From positions 1-11,404 of the forward strand of contig JACMKL010000412.1 of the NCBI GenBank assembly GCA_014380105.1: a DNA stretch of 11,404 nucleotides, given 5' to 3'. Origin of the DNA: Candidatus Melainabacteria bacterium. GTDB lineage: Bacteria; Cyanobacteriota; Vampirovibrionia; Obscuribacterales; Obscuribacteraceae. Of the stretch, positions 1 through 6,564 are shown in pieces (within the stretch, counting starts at the first letter, position 1; every line of letters starts with the position of its first letter). The notes beneath the pieces are model-generated. The model did no database searches. It saw only the letters and a list, made by a program, of their open reading frames with translations, and was not told the DNA's origin. The translations under genes and the position numbers were made by a program.

Positions 1-2037
1 GCCACATTGATTGCCGTCAATGTGACGAGCAACACTGGCAACGCTAGCGTATCTTCAACTTCAACAGGTCCAGTCACTCTTCGTGATTCCAGCGCAGGAG
101 CAAACGGTATATTCACATTTAACTCCAATGGGGCAGTCGATGTTGAAACCGTGGAAGGTGGGCAAGTAAACCTCACCGCAGCGGGCGCAATCAAATTAGT
201 GGAGACAGTTGGCACCTCAACGTCTACGGTGGTGAACATTACATCTACCGGTGCAGGAAACATCGATGCAGCGAAGAAAGGCGCTGTAAATGGCAACAGC
301 GTTGTGCTGGTCAGTAATGGTGGCTCTATTATCGGCACCAAACCGAAAGACGGATTAGATATCAACGCGGCAAACGTGAGCGCCAACACCAGTGGCAGTG
401 GACATGTATTTCTCGAAAGCCTGGCAACCGGTCCGGTCAATTTGGGCAATTCCACTGCTGGTCAAAGTTTCACGATCACTGCAATTGGTGATGTAAATAC
501 TGCAAACATTATCACCGCCGCTGGTGCAGCCAACAGCACTGGCGGAATTAGATTGAGCACTAAAACTGGCAACATCAATGTAGGAACTGGAGCTCAAATC
601 ACAGCGAGTGGGGGTGATATTTACATTTCGGCAGACTCAAAAACCGCCACTGTCGTTATTGGCAGCAACGCTACTCTGCTGGGCTCTTCAACGGTAGCCA
701 ACGTTGGCAATGTCACCATCAACACAGGAGCGAAACCGAAAAATCAAACTGGTCCGACACCTCCGAATGTCACTGTCAATGAAACTCTCGGCGGCGTTGT
801 CTACTTCGGAACGCCTGGTATCACAGCGGCCGCACCTAACAATGTGCTGAACGCAGAAGGTCGAAATATCGATTTCAGCGGCGACACAGTTGGTTCGATT
901 GTTCTAGGGGGCGGCGTCACAATCACCGCTGATCCGCCAGTCGGAACAGCTGCTCACGCTGCATTACTTGCAGCATACGGCATGCTTTCACAATCAACTA
1001 GCGTGCAAAGACTAGCACTAGCACCAGCACTGACACCAGCTTCTGCAGCAGCGACAACATCATCCCTTGACTCGTCGAGTGCTCCAGCATTCGCGGGCTC
1101 GTCGCTCTCATCGATATTTCCTTCTAACACTTCGCCAACCTTGACGAATTCGCAACTCTCGAGCCCAGGTTCGTCTTTAGCAAACAATCTGACTCTGCCA
1201 GCAATTAACTCATCATTGCCATCGCTATCTCAGGGTCAATTGGACCAGGAAGAGCAGTTAAATAGATTCGTTCAAATATCATCAATTCCAATGATGCCGA
1301 GAAACATCTACACATTTGGTCGCACAGCTCAAACGTATGGAATTATCGAAGCACTTTCGATGAAAGAAGCCAAAGTGAATGGCGCTGCGCAAGCAAGTGC
1401 AACAGCGACACAGGCACAGAATGCAAAAGTTCTGGTTGGTTATGTAGATAAAGAGAGTAAAGACAAACCTGCTGCCAACGGACGGTCAGGCGCAGTGACG
1501 AAAGTCGATTTTGCAAACGGCAACTTGCTCTGCTCACCAGTTGAAACAACTGCTGTTCTCGACACCAAATTCGGCCCTGTGACCATCGCTCCCAATTCGC
1601 TCGTCCTTGCGATGGCAAACGAAGATGGATTGGCGATCTTCAATCTGGACGATCGACATCAACATGCAGTCACTCTCCACCACAGTGATCGCAAATTTGC
1701 AGTTGCTCCAGGAAATCATCTCTTCATCACAGATAGAGGCGACGTTGATTTCTCCGAAGTCAATGTAAGTGAGCGCATCTTATACACAGGCATTCAGAAA
1801 TCCAAATTGCGGACTGGTCATCATGTCTTCAACGCACAATTCTTCATTCCTTCTGCGATTGAAACATGCAGACCTCTATTTGAGCTGGTCACATCAAAAG
1901 AACCTGCGGCTCGTGAAAGGGCTAATAGATTGATGAAAACAACAGCAATCTTGATGCACTTGCACGGCGGAGTTTCGAACTATAAACAGCAACTACGCAG
2001 TAGGCAAACTGCCTGGCAACCTGTTAAAGGAATTTAA
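1..2037 (+). CDS. Beta-helical adhesin-like surface protein, 3' part (5' end outside window)
   Basis: The reading frame is open from the first base of the window, so the start lies upstream; the TTG at position 7 is only the first possible in-frame start visible. Residues 1 to about 315 (numbered from that TTG) are Gly/Asn/Thr/Val-rich imperfect repeats of the type GNINVGTGAQITASGGDIYI. This pattern is typical of right-handed beta-helices in filamentous-haemagglutinin-like secreted proteins. Residues about 330-420 are a Ser/Ala/Pro/Thr linker. A more ordinary globular segment follows (about 490-575, containing LLCSPVETTAVLDTKFGPV and APGNHLFITDRG), resembling the small beta-rich FecR-type fold. 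A helical, basic tail runs to residue 676. Such proteins act at the cell surface in adhesion or matrix formation. No LPXTG signal, C-terminal membrane barrel or hydrophobic anchor is visible, so how it is exported and held is unclear; two-partner secretion is possible. The stop TAA is 4 bp from the convergent bshA stop. Confidence 0.75.
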   Translation, partial: ATLIAVNVTSNTGNASVSSTSTGPVTLRDSSAGANGIFTFNSNGAVDVETVEGGQVNLTAAGAIKLVETVGTSTSTVVNITSTGAGNIDAAKKGAVNGNSVVLVSNGGSIIGTKPKDGLDINAANVSANTSGSGHVFLESLATGPVNLGNSTAGQSFTITAIGDVNTANIITAAGAANSTGGIRLSTKTGNINVGTGAQITASGGDIYISADSKTATVVIGSNATLLGSSTVANVGNVTINTGAKPKNQTGPTPPNVTVNETLGGVVYFGTPGITAAAPNNVLNAEGRNIDFSGDTVGSIVLGGGVTITADPPVGTAAHAALLAAYGMLSQSTSVQRLALAPALTPASAAATTSSLDSSSAPAFAGSSLSSIFPSNTSPTLTNSQLSSPGSSLANNLTLPAINSSLPSLSQGQLDQEEQLNRFVQISSIPMMPRNIYTFGRTAQTYGIIEALSMKEAKVNGAAQASATATQAQNAKVLVGYVDKESKDKPAANGRSGAVTKVDFANGNLLCSPVETTAVLDTKFGPVTIAPNSLVLAMANEDGLAIFNLDDRHQHAVTLHHSDRKFAVAPGNHLFITDRGDVDFSEVNVSERILYTGIQKSKLRTGHHVFNAQFFIPSAIETCRPLFELVTSKEPAARERANRLMKTTAILMHLHGGVSNYKQQLRSRQTAWQPVKGI

Positions 2038-2041
2038 AACT

Positions 2042-3223
2042 CTAACAGTTTATTGGGTGGTCGAGAGATTGGAGAACGTCCCGTTGGGGTGACGTCAGAA
2101 GATTGTAATAGAGAGATTCGTAACGTGGAATTATTGCTTCTGCAGAAAACTTTCTCTGTGCAGCTAACTTAGCAGCGGCACCAAGCCTCTGACGCAATGG
2201 GACGTCTTCGATCATTTTTTCAATTGCTCGTGCCAGGCCATCTGCATCACCAAAGTCAATCAGTAAGCCAGTTGTTCCGTCTTCGACAACTTCTGGGATA
2301 CCACCAACATTGGTGGCAACGCTCGGACAACCAAAGAAGGCTGCTTCGAGAATGCTCAAACAAAAGCTTTCGCTTTCCGATGTGTAGAATGCTAAATCAG
2401 CAGCTTGCAGATAATCTTCAATCTCGAGAACGTTTTCTCTAATTATTATCTTGTCTTCGAGTCCAAGCCGATTTACATCGTCCCTGAAAGGAGAGAAATC
2501 TCCGCCAGCCAAAATAACAAGCTTAAAGGCATCACGCTGACGAACGCGGGCAATTGATTCGAGCAATAGATCGATACGTTTCATAGGACGCAAATTTGAG
2601 GAATGCAAGATCATCATTTCATCGCCAATACCAAGCTCTTGCCGAACTTCTTCTCTGCTGCGAATTGGTCTCTTCGGTTCAAAGAAATTGTGAATAACCG
2701 CCATCGGACCTTCAAAACTGAGAACGCGTCGGCTTTCTTTAGCCAGGAATGAAGAAACAGTTGTGACCGCATCCGATTGATTGAGGGCATGCAAAATGGC
2801 AGGTCCGTAGCCAGGGTCTGCGCCAAGTAGGGTTGTGTCGGTGCCGTGTAGAGTGGTTACAACTCTCGGTTGTTTGTCAGCAGCTAACATGCAACGCGCG
2901 AGAATGGCGGCAGTTGCGTGAGGCACCGCATAGTGAACGTGCAATATGTCCAGGTTGTGTTTGCAGCTGACTTTTGCCATTTCAACCGAGAGCGGCAACG
3001 TGTAGTCAGGGTATTTAAATAATCCGTAACTGTTGATTACGACCTGGTGGAAATAAATTCGTGGAGCATCCAAAGGGAGACGGAACGGACGGTCATAGCT
3101 GATGAAGTGAACTTCGTGTCCGCGTTCGGCGAGTTCGATTCCCAGAGTGGTGGCAATCACACCGCTGCCTCCGACTGACGGATAACAGGTAATACCAATT
3201 TTCAAAGGCTTTGCGGTAACCAT
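2042..3223 (-). CDS. bshA: BshA: N-acetyl-alpha-D-glucosaminyl L-malate synthase
   Basis: This is a retaining GT4 glycosyltransferase, 393 residues against about 380 for the family. It catalyses the first bacillithiol step, in the cytoplasm: UDP-GlcNAc + L-malate to GlcNAc-malate. The N-terminus LKIGITCYPSVGGSGVIAT (residues 7-25), with the GGSG loop at 18-21, is nearly diagnostic of BshA, as is the following HEVHFISYDRPFRL. Other family landmarks are HYAVPHA (97-103), HGTD (126-129), the donor-phosphate-binding segment SSNLRPMKR (208-216) and the E-x7-E element ESFCLSILE (285-293), which has Cys where many GT4 enzymes have Gly. The ATG immediately follows the bshB1 stop (TAGATG). A GGGAG lies upstream but about 14 nt away, so coupling to bshB1 translation probably helps initiation. 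It is the last gene of the operon, and its stop faces the beta-helical gene. Confidence 0.95.
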   Translation of the reverse strand: MVTAKPLKIGITCYPSVGGSGVIATTLGIELAERGHEVHFISYDRPFRLPLDAPRIYFHQVVINSYGLFKYPDYTLPLSVEMAKVSCKHNLDILHVHYAVPHATAAILARCMLAADKQPRVVTTLHGTDTTLLGADPGYGPAILHALNQSDAVTTVSSFLAKESRRVLSFEGPMAVIHNFFEPKRPIRSREEVRQELGIGDEMMILHSSNLRPMKRIDLLLESIARVRQRDAFKLVILAGGDFSPFRDDVNRLGLEDKIIIRENVLEIEDYLQAADLAFYTSESESFCLSILEAAFFGCPSVATNVGGIPEVVEDGTTGLLIDFGDADGLARAIEKMIEDVPLRQRLGAAAKLAAQRKFSAEAIIPRYESLYYNLLTSPQRDVLQSLDHPINC

Positions 3224-3976
3224 CTAAAAACGTCGCGCTCCCTTGCCCGCGTGTGCGAGCGATTCAAATACCATTGGGTCATTCGGGAAAAGCGCCGTTG
3301 CGTATTCTACTCCCGCTCTTGCGCCCATTAACTTTGCGCGCGTAAGTTGTAATTCAATGTAATTTCTCGATGCAGCTTGGGTGACATGGGCATTCATCGC
3401 AGCTGTCCATACAGTGATAATTTCCGGCGCAGAAATATCTATCAAAATTGGAGTGGTATCACGTGGTTCGCCCTCGGGAGTGACTGCATAGAAAAATAAT
3501 TGATTGATTGCGTGCGCTTTATGCGATTTCAATTCTTTCATGCCACCATAGCGTGCTATACGCGCGGCATCACGGACCATTTGACCCAGACGCCAGTGAT
3601 CGGGATGTTGATTTTCGTAGCATGTTGGTGCCAAAAGAATGTTCGGTCGATATTTACGAATCAACTCAGCAAGCTTTATCGTATGCTCGCTTTTGATTTC
3701 TAGATGCGAATCACCATCGAGTTTAATAAATTCAATTGTCGAACCCAATAATTTTGCGGCTGATGTTGATTCTGCCTTGCGCTCTTCAGGTGTTCCGTTT
3801 GTTGCGGCCTCACCCAGCGAGCAAACCACTGAATGAGCCGTCTGTCCTGAGCGCGTTTCTACCGCAATCACGGCACCACAACCAAACTCAATATCATCTG
3901 GGTGAGCGCCGAATATCAGCAGTGATGGGGAGTCAGGAGAGGTCAATGTACGCTTCCTCAGATCTATCGATGTCAT
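3224..3976 (-). CDS. bshB1: BshB1: N-acetylglucosaminyl-malate deacetylase
   Basis: This is a PIG-L/LmbE-fold zinc deacetylase for the second bacillithiol step, converting GlcNAc-malate to GlcN-malate. Numbered from the ATG (250 residues), the metal-binding motif AHPDDIEFGCG is at 24-34, the family segment GEAATNGTPEERKAES at 55-70 and the second His motif HPDH at 124-127. There is no signal peptide, so it is cytoplasmic, unlike the large LmbE protein in the same operon. The ATG at 3976 overlaps the upstream gene by 44 nt and has no Shine-Dalgarno. An in-frame TTG at 3946 is preceded by GAGGAAG about 8 nt upstream, gives a 240-residue protein closer to the usual BshB1 N-terminus and overlaps by only 14 nt. 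I consider that start at least as likely. Neighbouring bshA supports BshB1 over other PIG-L enzymes. Confidence 0.92.
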   Translation of the reverse strand: MTSIDLRKRTLTSPDSPSLLIFGAHPDDIEFGCGAVIAVETRSGQTAHSVVCSLGEAATNGTPEERKAESTSAAKLLGSTIEFIKLDGDSHLEIKSEHTIKLAELIRKYRPNILLAPTCYENQHPDHWRLGQMVRDAARIARYGGMKELKSHKAHAINQLFFYAVTPEGEPRDTTPILIDISAPEIITVWTAAMNAHVTQAASRNYIELQLTRAKLMGARAGVEYATALFPNDPMVFESLAHAGKGARRF

Positions 3977-4703
3977 CGCGAGTCACAAATTCAATTTCCG
4001 GCGCTTCCTCTGTTTTGAGGTAAGCTCGCTCGCCAGCACCTGCAACGTAATGGGTGCAATTAATTACCGATTGCATCCAGAGCAGGCGGCTATCGCGCGT
4101 GGGGCTGAGCTGCTCCTTCTTGAAATCCACCAGTGGCACATCAACGTAAGCATTGCCGCCTTCGTGCAATTTTAAAGCATTATCGGCAAATCGCGCCCGT
4201 ACAATCTCATTGTCGTATGGAACATCAACGAAGAAGTCCGTGATATCACGAGCCTTGTTGCGAAACTCCGGGCTGCTCGAGCGCACAACTGTCATTCCCT
4301 CAAGGAGACCCATGTAGCCATACATTTCCAGACAGAAATCAGCGACGTTTGAAGCCGTAGTCTTTTTAAACAGGTCGATGAGCGGGTGCCCGACATAATT
4401 TGGCAGCTGCAAAATAGTTTTCTCTTTCCAGCCATCAGAAATTCGTTTTAAATATAAAGGACTAAACTTTCGCTGAGTCTTATTCTCGAAAGTAAAATTG
4501 AGTTGAGCAGGCTCATCTGTTGTGCGATGGCGCAAGACTGTTCTGGTCTCGCGAGGATCGTGGTCGCTGTCATGATAGAAGAAAACAATTTCACCACCAA
4601 TTTCATCTTTTAATCGATGAGCGGTAAGAATTTTCGAAACCAAAAACCGCTTCGGAAAAAATCCGCTAGGCTGTTGTCCAAAACATATTATTGGTGTGGT
4701 CAT
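3933..4703 (-). CDS. Short BshC-like protein, candidate cysteine-adding enzyme of bacillithiol synthesis
   Basis: This 256-residue protein lacks a signal peptide. BshC adds cysteine to GlcN-malate and is normally about 530-540 residues. Three landmarks of its Rossmann-like core are visible in the right order. FGQQPSGFFPKRFLVSKILT (8-27) matches the BshC pattern GQQ-x-G...K...A. FFYHDSDHDPRET (41-53) matches the BshC W-x-x-x-EDHD-x-x-E element. VAGAGERAYLK (220-230) matches the BshC GGPGEIAY-x-x-QL element, followed by a TRD corresponding to the usual PxxxxR. A middle segment (MGLLEGMTVVRSSSPEFRNKA, about 131-151) is reminiscent of the GL...LDP.DP.LK stretch. The long coiled-coil and C-terminal part of BshC is absent. 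Its ATG overlaps the symporter stop (ATGA), with GAAGAG about 8 nt upstream, and its end overlaps bshB1. Assignment rests on motif memory and operon context; it could instead be a non-catalytic or divergent relative. Confidence 0.65.
   Translation of the reverse strand: MTTPIICFGQQPSGFFPKRFLVSKILTAHRLKDEIGGEIVFFYHDSDHDPRETRTVLRHRTTDEPAQLNFTFENKTQRKFSPLYLKRISDGWKEKTILQLPNYVGHPLIDLFKKTTASNVADFCLEMYGYMGLLEGMTVVRSSSPEFRNKARDITDFFVDVPYDNEIVRARFADNALKLHEGGNAYVDVPLVDFKKEQLSPTRDSRLLWMQSVINCTHYVAGAGERAYLKTEEAPEIEFVTRDDIDRSEEAYIDLS
3946..3962 (-). promoter_or_regulatory. Likely ribosome binding site for an internal TTG start of bshB1
   Basis: On the minus strand, TGAGGAAGCGTACA precedes a TTG whose first base is 3946. 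The purine-rich GAGGAAG matches the anti-Shine-Dalgarno core at standard spacing. The ATG at 3976 is preceded by GACTCGCG, with no such element. This favours the TTG as the true bshB1 start, inside the last codons of the BshC-like gene. Confidence 0.5.
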
Positions 4704-6412
4704 GCTGTGTACTCTTCAATTGGTTTTTGGTTGCTACCGAGAATTGCTTGCAGGATAAGACTTAAAATGATGCACGAAACACAACCGATGAGCGGATACC
4801 AGAGATAGGATATCGTCAGGCTGTTGTAGAGGATAAAGACCAGGGTTTGCGCGACCAGGGCTGACCAGAAAATGGCGGTGCCACCAACGCGTCGGATAAA
4901 AAATGCCACTAAGAAAAGTGCCAGCATGACACCATAGAAAATTGATCCCAAAATGTTGACTGCTTGAATGAGATTCTCGGACAACTGTGCAAAGAGCGCA
5001 ATAATTATGGCGACAATGCCCCAGATGCCGGTAAAGGCTTTGGTGGCAATGAGGCACTCCCCGTCAGTTGCTTCACGATTTACGACACGCTTATAAAAGT
5101 CCATGGTGGAGCTTGTGCCGAGCGCATTCAGCTCTGCCGCTTTCGAGGAAAGTGCTGCCGCGAAGAATGCTGCAATCAATAAGCCTATGACGCCGTGCGG
5201 CAATTCGCGCAAAATAAAAGTGATAAACACATAGTCGGCATTATTTGCTTTAATGTCGGTGTTTTTTGCAGACAACTCCTTGGCTGCTTCCAATCGAATT
5301 TCTTCAGCCTCTTGTTGCGCAGCTGCTGCGGCGATGAATGCGGACGCCGCCTGTGCCTGGTTGCCATCATGCTTTGCGTGCATCCAGGTTTCGAGATTAT
5401 GCTTGCCTCTTTCATGCGCGGACTTGAATCCGCTCTCCAGTGCGACCAGTTTTTGATCGCTTCTCTGTGTATTCATATACTTGTTTGAAACGGAATCGAA
5501 AAATAATGGTGGTTGTTCAAATTGATAGAAAACAAACATCATGACGCCCAGAAGTAAGATGCAAAATTGCATTGGTATCTTACAAACAGCGTTGAATAAT
5601 AGACCAAGTCGACTTTCGCGCAACGAGTGCCCGGCTATATAGCGCTGCACTTGCGACTGGTCGGTGCCAAAATACGACAGCATCAAGAATGTCCCGCCCA
5701 GAATTCCGGAGAAAAACGTATATCTTTCGTTGAGGCTCGTAGAAAAATTGACGGCATTGAGTTTTTGAAACCCACCCGCAATATGCATGGCGTCACCAAA
5801 AGAAAGACCTGGTGGCAATTTTCCTATTAACATGCAAAACGCGGTAATCATGCCAAGAAATATTATGCCAATCTGATATTTCTGAGTGACAGTGACAGCA
5901 TCCGTGCCACCGACAACGGTGTAGACAATCACTAGTAAGCCACTGCTAACTATGGTCCACTGCAGTGACCAACCAAAAACAGTAGATAAAACGATTGCAG
6001 GTGCGTAGATTGTCAGTCCAGCGCCTATACCGCGTTGCAATAGAAATAAAGCAGCGCCCAGTAATCGCGTTTTGGTGTCAAAGCGATTTTCTAAAAATTC
6101 ATATGCCGTGTAGACATTGAGTTTGTGAAAGATGGGCAAGAAAAAAACTGAGATTAGGATCAGGGCTATCGGCACGCCGAAATAAACTTGAAGAAAGCTC
6201 ATTCCGCTCAAATAACCCTGACCTGGTGTGGACAGAAATGTGATGGCACTTGCTTGCGTCGCCATTACGGAAAGACCAATCACCCACCAGGGGCTATGGT
6301 CACTTCCTCTCATGTAACTATCTAAATCTTTGCGATTTCTCGTATGCCACATGCCGTATAAGGCAATGCTGAAAATAGAACCAATTAGGACAGCAATGTC
6401 CAGCTCGTTCAT
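4700..6412 (-). CDS. Sodium:solute symporter (SSS family, TC 2.A.21)
   Basis: This is a 570-residue polytopic inner-membrane protein with about 13 hydrophobic segments, of the LeuT-fold Na+-coupled transporter type. Family landmarks are GLSVMATQASAITFLSTPGQ near the first helices, the GGTDAVTVTQKYQ segment and ALSSKAAELNALGTSSTMDF (about residues 416-435), which contains the Ser-rich part associated with the Na2 site. A hydrophilic Ala/Glu/Lys-rich stretch of about 80 residues (roughly 310-390) interrupts two membrane segments. The substrate cannot be read from sequence. The frame stays open up to an ATG at 6505, but I choose the ATG at 6412 because the protein there begins like the family (MNELDIAVLIGSIFSIALYG), AGGGA lies about 9 nt upstream, and the ATG overlaps the stop of the preceding small gene in an ATGA. 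The downstream BshC-like gene also overlaps by ATGA. Confidence 0.9.
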   Translation of the reverse strand: MNELDIAVLIGSIFSIALYGMWHTRNRKDLDSYMRGSDHSPWWVIGLSVMATQASAITFLSTPGQGYLSGMSFLQVYFGVPIALILISVFFLPIFHKLNVYTAYEFLENRFDTKTRLLGAALFLLQRGIGAGLTIYAPAIVLSTVFGWSLQWTIVSSGLLVIVYTVVGGTDAVTVTQKYQIGIIFLGMITAFCMLIGKLPPGLSFGDAMHIAGGFQKLNAVNFSTSLNERYTFFSGILGGTFLMLSYFGTDQSQVQRYIAGHSLRESRLGLLFNAVCKIPMQFCILLLGVMMFVFYQFEQPPLFFDSVSNKYMNTQRSDQKLVALESGFKSAHERGKHNLETWMHAKHDGNQAQAASAFIAAAAAQQEAEEIRLEAAKELSAKNTDIKANNADYVFITFILRELPHGVIGLLIAAFFAAALSSKAAELNALGTSSTMDFYKRVVNREATDGECLIATKAFTGIWGIVAIIIALFAQLSENLIQAVNILGSIFYGVMLALFLVAFFIRRVGGTAIFWSALVAQTLVFILYNSLTISYLWYPLIGCVSCIILSLILQAILGSNQKPIEEYTA

Positions 6413-6564
6413 TGACAGTATTCCCTCAGGCAAACGAGCAGCACAATCCAGAAGACAAAATGACAGACGACAAAAATGTACGCTCCGTTCCATGTTTTCG
6501 GCCACGGCAAACCGGTCAATCGATCGTCTGGCACGGCTGTTTCAGAAACTGGGATATCTTTCAT
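6409..6564 (-). CDS. 51-residue single-span membrane protein between PIG-L deacetylase and symporter
   Basis: A complete small frame, ATG at 6564 to TGA at 6409, fills the apparent 148-bp gap between two larger genes exactly. Its ATG overlaps the deacetylase stop (ATGA) and its TGA overlaps the symporter ATG (ATGA), which is hard to explain unless it is translated. The protein starts MKDIPVSETAVPDDRLTGLP, has an aromatic/basic WPKTWNGAY segment (21-29) and one strongly hydrophobic helix (about 28-46), then ends REYCQ. Small single- or double-span proteins encoded beside Na+/solute symporters are known (for example the DUF3311 and YhdT-like partners), and an accessory or stabilising role for the symporter is the natural inference. 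No Shine-Dalgarno is obvious, so it probably relies on translational coupling. I do not recognise a named family with certainty. Confidence 0.72.
   Translation of the reverse strand: MKDIPVSETAVPDDRLTGLPWPKTWNGAYIFVVCHFVFWIVLLVCLREYCQ

Noticed and set aside
1..960. Repeats in the beta-helical gene as a tandem DNA repeat or CRISPR
   Set aside because: The periodicity is only at the protein level (Gly/Asn/Thr turns). I saw no identical DNA units or regular spacers.
2197..2442. Plus-strand 81-codon frame opposite bshA
   Set aside because: It is antisense to a well-conserved glycosyltransferase region, has no motif and has no sign of a start signal.
6413..6505. N-terminal extension of the symporter from an ATG at 6505
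   Set aside because: The added 31 residues are unlike the family. The region is better explained by the 51-codon gene in another frame, and the 6412 ATG has a Shine-Dalgarno and an ATGA overlap.
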